Below are positions 29,733-35,972 of a stretch of DNA of 36,361 nucleotides, in pieces. How positions within the stretch are numbered: the stretch's first letter is position 1; the number at the start of each line of letters is the position of its first letter. Under the pieces are notes generated by a model. That model did not search any database. It saw nothing but the letters and a program-made list of their open reading frames with translations, and was not told the origin of the DNA. A program made the position numbers and the translations under genes. The stretch comes from a virus, in the IMG/VR virus record IMGVR_UViG_3300038548_000220, positions 1 to 36,361 of that record; one strand, written 5' to 3'.

Positions 29733-31283
29733 CTATCGGCCTCCCCGCTTCCAGCGCGGGCGCTTCGCGATCGTCGAGCTCAACGCCTTGGCCGCTGGGC
29801 TCGCCGGGCTGTGGATGATCGCACGCTGCAACGTGGGGTCGAGGATGTGGTCCGGCGGTCGGGCCATCCGTTCGCGATCGACATGCCGTACAAGGTACCT
29901 GAGCGCGTCTATGAGGTCAAAATGCCCATATTCCTCGCTCCGCAGGTAGTCTGTACGCTTGTCGTTCCACTGCCCCTCGATCAAATGCTCGATCAGCAAC
30001 GCGCCCCCCACAGCGTCGATCTCGATCCGATCGTTGAAGAACCACTGGCGCAGGTTGAACAGGCTCGCCTCCTTTGAGTCGTTCTTGTCGGCCGGCTGCA
30101 CGTTGATGTCGTGATCGATCTGCAGGTCGGCGAGCATCCGGAGGTCGGTGTCGCTGACTCGGAAGTAGGGGGCGGGGCGGATCGATGTGCCGTCCCACCA
30201 CCGGGTCCCCTTGCGCCCGTTCTCTTCGTCGACCCCCCACAGCTTCTGCTCGGTGCCGGTCCACACTGCCGCCACCTGTGACGTTCCTGCGTTGCGCTCC
30301 GCCCATGACGACTGGACGCACAGCTTCTGCCGCTCCGCATCCCAGAACGCCCACACGAGCCCGCACAAGTCACGAATCCCGGGGTCGGCCGCGACGTACG
30401 TATCGGCCCACTCGGGTGACGGGATGTGCTTGACGACGTGCCGGGCTTCGTCGAACTCCGGTACCAGCATCGTCTTCGCTTCCCTGACCCGCTCGCCGTA
30501 GTACTCGCGCCGCGCCGTCGGGTGCTCCCTGCCTCCTGCCGCATCGATGAACTCGTCGCGCTCGTCCTGGTCGAGCAGCGGGTTGTCGTCGATGGTCCGG
30601 AAGACGTACGCGCCCCGCTTCTTAGCGTCCTTACAGAACACCGTGTCGTAGGGATGGTGGGGCGTCTCGGGTGCGGTCGACTGTAGGATCATCCGCGCGC
30701 GTGGCCGTCCCTGGAACTGCGGGTACAGCACACCCACCACGCCCTTTTCCAGCTTCGTGCAGTACGCGGCCTCGGTGACGACAACCCCGTCACTCCCGCG
30801 CCCGCGCAGGCCGTTCGGGTTCTTGTCGATGCCGACCAGCTTGATCACCGAACCGTTCGGGAAGTAGTAGCCCTGCGTCTGGCCCATCTTGGTTGTTTGG
30901 TAGACAGGGCGAATGTCATCGGGGCAGTCGAGCTCGAGGATCTCGTCGGCCAACGGGATCACGATCTCCCCGATGTCCTTCTGAAACGCCGTCGCGTACG
31001 TGATGATCGAGCCCGGGTACTTCTGCGCGTCCTCGAGCTTGATCGTGAAGCACAGCCGGTCCTTCCCGTAGCGGCGCGCGCAATCCATGACGAAGATGCG
31101 CCGGTACAACCCAGCGGTGCCCGGGCCCTTCTTTTCCCACACGCGGTACCGGCGATAGACGTCCGCTTGATCGCCGTGCAGGGTCCAGAACAACTGCCCG
31201 GCTCGCCACAGTATCTCGCGTTCTTCAGGTTCGACGAGATGGGTTGCGGTGCGCCAGGGCAGCGGCTCTGCGGGTTCGGTCAC
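29733..31283 (-). CDS. terL: Terminase large subunit
   Basis: This 516-residue protein starts at a GTG that overlaps the upstream TGA (GTGA). ATPase domain: Walker-A-like DCARRYGKDRL at 67-77, adenine/coupling segments, and the Walker-B-like VVVTEAAY at 167-174, then an ILQSTA motif III-like segment. Nuclease domain: YVAADPG with Asp300, and HFDLIDALRYL near 460. The protein pumps DNA into the prohead and cuts it. The P-loop ends GKD rather than GKS/T, and the Walker-B position before Glu is Thr; both are tolerated in distant terminase families. Confidence 0.92.
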   Translation of the reverse strand: MTEPAEPLPWRTATHLVEPEEREILWRAGQLFWTLHGDQADVYRRYRVWEKKGPGTAGLYRRIFVMDCARRYGKDRLCFTIKLEDAQKYPGSIITYATAFQKDIGEIVIPLADEILELDCPDDIRPVYQTTKMGQTQGYYFPNGSVIKLVGIDKNPNGLRGRGSDGVVVTEAAYCTKLEKGVVGVLYPQFQGRPRARMILQSTAPETPHHPYDTVFCKDAKKRGAYVFRTIDDNPLLDQDERDEFIDAAGGREHPTARREYYGERVREAKTMLVPEFDEARHVVKHIPSPEWADTYVAADPGIRDLCGLVWAFWDAERQKLCVQSSWAERNAGTSQVAAVWTGTEQKLWGVDEENGRKGTRWWDGTSIRPAPYFRVSDTDLRMLADLQIDHDINVQPADKNDSKEASLFNLRQWFFNDRIEIDAVGGALLIEHLIEGQWNDKRTDYLRSEEYGHFDLIDALRYLVRHVDRERMARPPDHILDPTLQRAIIHSPASPAAKALSSTIAKRPRWKRGGR

Positions 31284-31603
31284 TCCGCTGCGGTTGACTC
31301 AGCTTCGGACTCGTCGACGCAATCATAGGTTGCGTCGAAGATCTCGGGCTTACACGGGTACAACTCGCCCTTGACTCCCTGGATAATGAAGTCGTCCCAA
31401 TCGATCTTCATCTCGCCTTCGAGAGTGGAGATCTTCAGCGCCCCATCTCCGCTGCCCTCGATCACGTTGCTGAGCGCCCCGGGCGTGCCCTTGTCCTGGT
31501 TCCACGCATCGTGCAGCCAGTTCGGCCACTCGCTGTTGTCGGTGCGCCGCTCTCGCGTCATCTGAAACGCTTCGATCACCACCGGCTTCTTCCGATATCT
31601 CAT
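31280..31603 (-). CDS. MRYRKKPVVIEAFQ-family phage protein
   Basis: This 107-residue protein starts MRYRKKPVVIEAFQMT, a very common N-terminus of small phage proteins of unknown function. It continues with LKISTLEGEMKIDWDDFIIQ and GVKGELYPCKPEIFDATYD, also typical (a small beta domain). The ATG at 31603 is fixed by AACGAAAGGGAA seven bases upstream; the longer frame reaching 31639 is rejected. The family occurs widely, with no established activity. Confidence 0.85.
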   Translation of the reverse strand: MRYRKKPVVIEAFQMTRERRTDNSEWPNWLHDAWNQDKGTPGALSNVIEGSGDGALKISTLEGEMKIDWDDFIIQGVKGELYPCKPEIFDATYDCVDESEAESTAAE

Positions 31604-31609
31604 GTCGTT

Positions 31610-31621
31610 TTCCCTTTCGTT
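31610..31621 (-). promoter_or_regulatory. AACGAAAGGGAA translation-start motif (copy 6)
   Basis: Exact copy in a 32-bp gap, six bases before the ATG at 31603, deciding that start over an in-frame ATG at 31639. Confidence 0.7.
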
Positions 31622-31635
31622 CGGTTTAGCGTCGC

Positions 31636-32439
31636 TCACAGCCCCCGTGTGATTGCCGTGAAGCCCGCCGCGTTCTTGTGGCCCCCGCCCCCGTGCGCCG
31701 TCGCGATCTCCGACACGTCGAAGTCACCGATTGAGCGCAGCGAGTACTGGTAGAGCCCGTCTTGACGGAACCACCAACCCACAGCGAAGCCGTCGTTGCG
31801 TTCAGCGATGTGGTGCAGGAGGTCCGAAATCATGACCTGGGGCGCGTTGACTATCGGCACGTTCTCTCGCCCGCCGAAGTTTCTGCGGTACACGTTCGCC
31901 TCCATGGCGTGGCAGTAGGCGTTGATCTTCATCATCACCGCTTGACCACCGCGAACCGCGCCGCTCAGGTCCGACCCGCAGAGTTCGTCCCACGTGTCGA
32001 GGTCGTACGGGTGCGCCATCACGTACGCGGCGACCGCCTTGCTATCCGGGAGCGCCCAGCGCCACAGGTCGCGGTCCTCCATGTAGTCGATCAGCCACGG
32101 GCGTTTCTGGCCGCCCGACAACTCGTCCCACGTGATGCCGGCGCCGCTGCGCTCCATGTCGAACGTGCAGAAGTCGAGCCCCTCGAGCTCGGCCTCCGCT
32201 GTCTTGTGATGGTCGAGGACTCGAAGCGAGCGCGCCTCGGAGTGCAACCGCAGCAACACCTCGCGCTTGTAGCTGAAGTCGACGATCCACACGTCGCGGT
32301 CCGTCACGTCGGGCGGGTCGGCCCCGTAGTATCCCGGGAACAGTTCGCAGTCTCCGGGCAGGTGCAGTTGGGCAGCCCACGCGGCCGTGAAGCCGTCCGG
32401 GCACGCGGCGTGATAGATGATTAGGTTCTTCTCGCCCAT
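31636..32439 (-). CDS. DHH/DHHA1-family phosphoesterase
   Basis: This 267-residue protein has the signature order of DHH enzymes: HAACPDGFTAAW at 10-21 (DxD-like first metal site reads as CPDG), VDFSY at 53-57, LDHHK at 75-79, an EDRD motif in the middle, and the C-terminal DHHA1 glycine motif GGGGHKNAAGF. It should be a Mn-dependent phosphodiesterase acting on short nucleic acids, cyclic dinucleotides or polyphosphate-like substrates. Its location in the packaging block is unusual. ATG at 32439 shares a base with the upstream stop (TGATG). Confidence 0.85.
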   Translation of the reverse strand: MGEKNLIIYHAACPDGFTAAWAAQLHLPGDCELFPGYYGADPPDVTDRDVWIVDFSYKREVLLRLHSEARSLRVLDHHKTAEAELEGLDFCTFDMERSGAGITWDELSGGQKRPWLIDYMEDRDLWRWALPDSKAVAAYVMAHPYDLDTWDELCGSDLSGAVRGGQAVMMKINAYCHAMEANVYRRNFGGRENVPIVNAPQVMISDLLHHIAERNDGFAVGWWFRQDGLYQYSLRSIGDFDVSEIATAHGGGGHKNAAGFTAITRGL

Positions 32440-32861
32440 CACGCCGTCGCGCTGTCTTCGGCGCCGTTGCTCTCACGGTCCGCGACGCGCTGTGCGATCC
32501 AGTCATACGAAAGGTTCGCATCGCAGTCCTGGCACAGCATGCCGGCCTTGTCGCTGATGTGCTTCAGACGCTCCTCGGGATGCTCGCACTCCGGCACCGG
32601 TCGCGGGTCCGGGTCGTCCTCGAAATACTCTTGGAACTTCTCGTCCTCCATGAGGTGTAGCCGCCCATGGTCCAACACGATCCACTGCCCGAGCTTGCCC
32701 GGTGTGCCGCCCGGCATGTCGCGGAAGTGCGTCTCTCTCTTGTGCGGGTCGAGCAACACGCCGTCCGGTACGTCAACGTCGGTATAGCTGTCGTCAAACC
32801 AGCCCTCGACGATCTGCGCTGCGTCAAGCTTCCGTCTCTCGCGCTCTCGGATCGGTTTCAT
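32439..32861 (-). CDS. Hypothetical protein with C-terminal CxxC
   Basis: This 140-residue protein is acidic and beta-rich in the middle (GQWIVLDHGRLHLMEDEKFQ). Near the C-terminus it has CEHPEER and LCQDCDANLSYDWI, so Cys92, His94 and the CQDC pair could bind zinc. Starts with ATGA. No family is recognised. Confidence 0.75.
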   Translation of the reverse strand: MKPIRERERRKLDAAQIVEGWFDDSYTDVDVPDGVLLDPHKRETHFRDMPGGTPGKLGQWIVLDHGRLHLMEDEKFQEYFEDDPDPRPVPECEHPEERLKHISDKAGMLCQDCDANLSYDWIAQRVADRESNGAEDSATA

Positions 32862-33097
32862 AACTCGACGTCCTCGTCGTCGTCATCTTCCTGCATCAGC
32901 GCGACGATCGCGTTCCGCACGGCGGTCGGCGTCTCCTGCACCACGACTGCTGTAGTGCTGCCCAGCACCATCAGGACTGATCCGGTCTCTTGCGAGCGAA
33001 CGCCCATCACCGCGAACGGCAGAAGGTAGACCGGCGTGTTGTCGGGGGCCGTCAGCTTCAACGGGAGCCACTCCCCGAGCTCGTCCGGACCCTTCAT
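32858..33097 (-). CDS. Small FlbD-like beta protein
   Basis: This 79-residue protein starts MKGPDELGEWLPLKLTAP. The part LTAPDNTPVYLLPFAVMGVR, GSVLMVLGSTTAVVVQETPT resembles the small FlbD-like proteins seen in many phages (short strands ending in VVxEs/t). I chose the ATG at 33097, preceded by GTGAGG; the GTG at 33109 overlapping the upstream stop is the alternative. The C-terminus is an acidic run. Function unknown. Confidence 0.65.
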   Translation of the reverse strand: MKGPDELGEWLPLKLTAPDNTPVYLLPFAVMGVRSQETGSVLMVLGSTTAVVVQETPTAVRNAIVALMQEDDDDEDVEL

Positions 33098-33105
33098 GTG
33101 GTGCC

Positions 33106-33636
33106 TCACGCTTCTGGCCTACCGCGTCCGTTGCCGCCGTTCAAGCCCCTGCCATTCATCCCGAACGCCAGCAGCCGATCCATCACCTGCTGCGCAACCT
33201 CTTCGGTCCGGTCGTCGACCTGAGCCGGCACCTGATCGCCGAGCGGCAACCCGGGGGCATCCTGTCGGCCCAGCCCGCACAGCTCCGACTCGAGTTTGAG
33301 CGCGCCGAGCGCCGCCGTGTACTTCCCCTCCGCGTACGCTGCCTCGAACAGCGCCTGCACCTTGGGGAGAATCTTCGTCCTCGCCTTGCCGGGCGTTCCG
33401 AACGCCTGCGCCCGATAGTGCCACAGCATGTTGACCGCCTTGATCAATCGCCGGGCCCGCCGCTCACCGACCTGGCACCCGTTCATGATGTCCTGCAGTC
33501 GGTCGCCGCTGTTGACGGTCTTCACCATCGCGCGTTCCGTGATCGCGAGGTGCTTCACGAGTTCGCGCGTGCTGACCTCTCGCTGGTTCCGCACCCCGGG
33601 GGCGTCGTCGGACTTCGCTGGTTCGTTCTCCCTCAT
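33106..33636 (-). CDS. Probable terminase small subunit
   Basis: This 176-residue protein has a central helix-turn-helix-like part (RLQDIMNGCQVGERRARRLI), then a helical region with KVQALFEAAYAEGKYTAALG, ALKLESELCGLG. This tail resembles the YxxALxAxKLxxEL segment found in small terminases of short-tailed phages. Flexible Gly/Asn/Arg-rich C-terminus. It is upstream of the large terminase, although four genes lie between. It would recognise the packaging site; that is inferred. Confidence 0.6.
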   Translation of the reverse strand: MRENEPAKSDDAPGVRNQREVSTRELVKHLAITERAMVKTVNSGDRLQDIMNGCQVGERRARRLIKAVNMLWHYRAQAFGTPGKARTKILPKVQALFEAAYAEGKYTAALGALKLESELCGLGRQDAPGLPLGDQVPAQVDDRTEEVAQQVMDRLLAFGMNGRGLNGGNGRGRPEA

Positions 33637-34034
33637 TGGTACTTGCGCTTGTAGATATCGCCGATGCTCGGGTACAGCAACGGGAAGGGTGTGCTGTCTT
33701 CGCTACGCGTCACGCCGTGGTTCGGGTTCAGGTAGACCGGTTGGCTGTAGTGTCTCGCCGCGCACTCGCTGGCGTTGCGCCTCGACATCTCTTTGTAGCT
33801 CACGAGCGCGCCACAGTTCCCGCATTCAAACCCTGCGTGCTCCGCAGCCGCGTGCATCGAGGCCCCGCAGTTCGGACAACCGAAGAATGTTGAGCCCTTC
33901 GGGTTCCCGAGGTCGATGGCCGGCGGACTGTACCCCGGGCGCTTCGTCACGAACGGCTCGGCCTTTGCCAGCGACACCGGGATCGCCGCAAGCGGGACGC
34001 CGAACAGAACCTTCAGCAGCGTGCGCCGCTTCAT
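33633..34034 (-). CDS. Exported zinc-ribbon protein
   Basis: This 133-residue protein starts MKRRTLLKVLFGVPLAAIP, a basic n-region with twin arginines, then a hydrophobic core and an AKA-type signal peptidase site near residue 25. The mature part has CPNCG (about 50-54) and CGNCG (about 71-75), a four-cysteine zinc ribbon with a His between, then a Tyr/Asn-rich tail. The ATG at 34034 shares a base with the upstream stop. The twin-arginine-like signal suggests export, possibly folded with its metal. Such a protein among head genes is unexpected. Confidence 0.75.
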   Translation of the reverse strand: MKRRTLLKVLFGVPLAAIPVSLAKAEPFVTKRPGYSPPAIDLGNPKGSTFFGCPNCGASMHAAAEHAGFECGNCGALVSYKEMSRRNASECAARHYSQPVYLNPNHGVTRSEDSTPFPLLYPSIGDIYKRKYQ

Positions 34035-34732
34035 CAGGCCCAGCGCAACGTCAGGATACCGCTCAGCACCCGGATGCACAGCGGGACCGAACGGCCGCCC
34101 AGCACGCGCAGGAAGGTCGACGGCACGACGTTCTCGGTCGACTCGTCCCAATGCTCCGCGACGTTCACCGGTGCCGTGATCTTGTCGCCCAGGAACGTCG
34201 AGACGAGACAGTCCGGGGTCAGTCGGGCGAGCGGGACCCGCTCCACGACCCGCACCTCCTCGGGGAGCTTGATATCGGTCCTGCTCTTCAGCGCCTTCAG
34301 GGTGCCGTGCTGGACAAGCACGAAGTGGATCTTCCCGTCCTCCGTCCTGGGCGCTGGGGCGGGGCGTCGGGGCGGGGGGAAGTCATCCTGGGGCCGCACG
34401 TACCTCGGGACCGGGGGCGGGGGGGCCTCGATCTCCGCAATCGGCACCTCTACCGGGGCCGGGGCCGCCGTGGGGGCCGGAAGTGTTTCACGTGAAACAG
34501 GAGGCGGGGGTGGGTCCATGGGCGGGGCGCCTCCGGCCGGCGCAGTGTGCCGCGCGTTCTCTATCTCCTCCATCGTCGGGGGCGGCTCCGGGGGGTCGAC
34601 GTGCATATTCGAGCCCTGGGAGCCGTCGGGGTTCGTCGGGTGCTCGCCAGCGTTCAGGCCATAGTCGGCCTCGGATACCTTGGGGTCGCCCGCCTGCGTG
34701 TCGCCGGTCGCCGGGGTGTTGTCGCCTGTCAT
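34034..34732 (-). CDS. Proline-rich protein containing parS in its gene
   Basis: This 232-residue protein has an N-terminal half that is disordered and proline-rich (PPPPP, PAPTAAPAPVEVP). The C-terminal 100 residues are ordered-looking beta/alpha (KIHFVLVQHGTLKALKSRTD, VVERVPLARLTPDCLVSTFL). The codons for VSRET at about residue 78-82 form the perfect parS site at 34484-34499. ATG overlaps the upstream stop (ATGA). Possible virion or assembly protein; no family recognised. Confidence 0.75.
   Translation of the reverse strand: MTGDNTPATGDTQAGDPKVSEADYGLNAGEHPTNPDGSQGSNMHVDPPEPPPTMEEIENARHTAPAGGAPPMDPPPPPVSRETLPAPTAAPAPVEVPIAEIEAPPPPVPRYVRPQDDFPPPRRPAPAPRTEDGKIHFVLVQHGTLKALKSRTDIKLPEEVRVVERVPLARLTPDCLVSTFLGDKITAPVNVAEHWDESTENVVPSTFLRVLGGRSVPLCIRVLSGILTLRWA
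34484..34499. promoter_or_regulatory. Perfect 16-bp parS site
   Basis: TGTTTCACGTGAAACA is a perfect palindrome and equals the consensus binding site of chromosomal ParB/Spo0J proteins. It sits in the proline-rich, compositionally free part of a coding region, encoding VSRET. It is the only copy in the window. No parA or parB gene is visible, so a host ParB would have to bind it. Confidence 0.9.
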
Positions 34733-35070
34733 CGTCGAATCCCTCCGAGGGTCATGCTGCGGGGCTGCTGCGTCTTCTGCGTCACGAGCCGGGACATCTT
34801 GCCGTCGAGCTCGGTCGCGTTCTCGTCCAACGTCTGGACGTCACGGCGGATTGCCACGAGCGCCTTGTCGTACTTCGTCTCGAGGTCGCGGCGCGCGAGT
34901 TCGGTCGTCATCTTGAGGTCCGCGAAGTCCGCCGCTGCTCGCTCCTCGATCCCTGTCAGCCGTTCGTTCTCGGTCAGCTTCCGGAGCTGCAGCGCGAAAA
35001 ACCGTCGAGAGACGTCCCACGCAACCACGGCGAAAACGAACAGAGAAACGGCGATCGCGTACTGACTCAT
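34729..35070 (-). CDS. Membrane-anchored coiled-coil protein, first gene of the late unit
   Basis: This 113-residue protein starts MSQYAIAVSLFVFAVVAWDV, an N-terminal membrane anchor (about 4-18), followed by a long charged helical region (about 25-100, ENERLTGIEERAAADFADLK and KALVAIRRDVQTLDENATEL) that should form a coiled coil. The ATG lies eight bases after the -10 box at 35084-35079, predicting a leaderless mRNA. This excludes the much longer frame reaching 35337. Could act as a spanin-like or membrane organiser; unassigned. Confidence 0.8.
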   Translation of the reverse strand: MSQYAIAVSLFVFAVVAWDVSRRFFALQLRKLTENERLTGIEERAAADFADLKMTTELARRDLETKYDKALVAIRRDVQTLDENATELDGKMSRLVTQKTQQPRSMTLGGIRR

Positions 35071-35078
35071 GAGGTTGC

Positions 35079-35109
35079 AGTATAGCGCGTGTGCGTGCGC
35101 GACTGTCAA
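35079..35109 (-). promoter_or_regulatory. Promoter with operator half-sites, drives packaging and structural genes
   Basis: TTGACA (35109-35104) and TATACT (35084-35079) are near-consensus, with a 19-bp spacer on the minus strand. The spacer has CGCGC-N8-GCGCT; half-sites match those of the other three promoters, but the centre is two bases longer, like the spacer itself. It fills the only gap (35 bp) between the HNH gene and the late genes. Confidence 0.75.
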
Positions 35110-35375
35110 CCCGGTCCGTGGGCCTGCAAAACCTGCCGATTCTGCCACCAGGTGAGTTCCTCCCGAGTCCAGCCTTTGAACATTCCGGCGAGCGCATGGA
35201 AGTCGGTGTGGCACAGATCGCAGAGCGGCATCGTCCTGTCGTCCGGGTTCTTCTGACCCTTCCCCTTTCCCATCCCGGTCTGGTGATGCGCACGAGTCGG
35301 GGCGTATTCGGTGGGGTGCCGGCCACACGCGCAACACGGGAGCGCCCGAACTTTCGCGAGCACCTTGGCGGTCAT
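35106..35375 (-). CDS. HNH-type nuclease-like protein
   Basis: This 89-residue protein starts MTAKVLAKVRALPCCACGRH (ATGA with upstream stop). It has CxxC (CCACG), the HH pair in RAHHQTGMGKGKGQKNPDDR, and PLCDLCHTDFHA, the layout of small phage HNH proteins of the DUF968 kind (zinc-holding cysteines, catalytic His-Asn-His-like residues). It would nick or cut DNA, perhaps in recombination. The -35 box of the late promoter overlaps its last codons. Confidence 0.8.
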   Translation of the reverse strand: MTAKVLAKVRALPCCACGRHPTEYAPTRAHHQTGMGKGKGQKNPDDRTMPLCDLCHTDFHALAGMFKGWTREELTWWQNRQVLQAHGPG

Positions 35376-35548
35376 TCGTCGGCAGGCGCGGCGCCGTACG
35401 CCTTCGCGTAGCTGTACCCGGGGTCGTTGTCTCTGCACTCGGGACAGTCGTCGGGCTTCTTGTCCGAGTCCCAACAGTACCCGCACGTCCGGCAGTGATT
35501 CGACCACTTCTTGTTGCGAGTGCTGTTGACCCTGTACGAATAACCCAT
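35372..35548 (-). CDS. Rubredoxin-like zinc-ribbon protein (paralog B)
   Basis: This 58-residue protein has CRTCGYCW at 19-26 and CPEC at 35-38, and ends with NDPGYSYAKAYGAAPADE. It is a close paralog of the product of 3110-3280, and the two genes share a 23-bp identical run plus many further matches. The ATG shares a base with the upstream stop (TGATG). Zinc binding is likely; role unknown. Confidence 0.8.
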   Translation of the reverse strand: MGYSYRVNSTRNKKWSNHCRTCGYCWDSDKKPDDCPECRDNDPGYSYAKAYGAAPADE

Positions 35549-35787
35549 CAGTCGTCTCTGAGCATCTCGTCGATGAGGGCGACCACCCCGGTCAGCTTCA
35601 CGGTCTGCCCAGGTTCCCGGTCCGGATCAAGCGCGGGCAGCCCCTCGCGGAGCGCGCGCAGCGCGTCCTTGACCGCATCCTCCCCGCTATCCGCAAACGA
35701 GCAGGAGTTCCCGATGTCGCAGTCCATGCAGGTGCAGGCGATGCGGGCGAAGTCTCGAGCGGTTACGGGTGGGTCGGGGAACGGCAT
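35548..35787 (-). CDS. Small hypothetical protein with cysteine cluster
   Basis: This 79-residue protein has CTCMDCDIGNSC at about residues 18-29 (four cysteines), then helices with VKDALRALREGLPAL and VVALIDEMLRDD. Coupled at both ends through TGATG. The cysteines may form a small zinc site. No family is recognised. Confidence 0.7.
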   Translation of the reverse strand: MPFPDPPVTARDFARIACTCMDCDIGNSCSFADSGEDAVKDALRALREGLPALDPDREPGQTVKLTGVVALIDEMLRDD

Positions 35788-35972
35788 CAGTCGCTCCCAC
35801 TCTCGGCCGGATCAAGCTTGTCGCACGGCGCGCACTGGGGGCAGACGTCGCACTCACCTCGCGGCATGTCGTGCGCGTGGCACACGTCGCAGAGTTCGTC
35901 GCCGCACTCCTCGCAATCGTAAATCACCCCGGGCTCCCAGCAGTTGCCGGTCTTCGCGTGTTCGCCGCTCAT
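35787..35972 (-). CDS. Cysteine-rich mini-protein (about ten cysteines)
   Basis: This 61-residue protein has Cys11 and then CEECGDELCDVCHAH and CDVCPQCAPC, i.e. ten or so cysteines plus two histidines in 40 residues, enough for two zinc sites (RING-like density). Acidic. Starts with ATGA and ends TGATG. No exact family match is claimed. Confidence 0.75.
   Translation of the reverse strand: MSGEHAKTGNCWEPGVIYDCEECGDELCDVCHAHDMPRGECDVCPQCAPCDKLDPAESGSD

Noticed and set aside
27732-30077. 781-codon plus-strand open frame opposite portal and terminase
   Set aside because: It is the antisense of two confidently identified genes, is Arg/Leu/His-rich without protein-family features, and has no start context. 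Long antisense frames are expected in GC-rich DNA.
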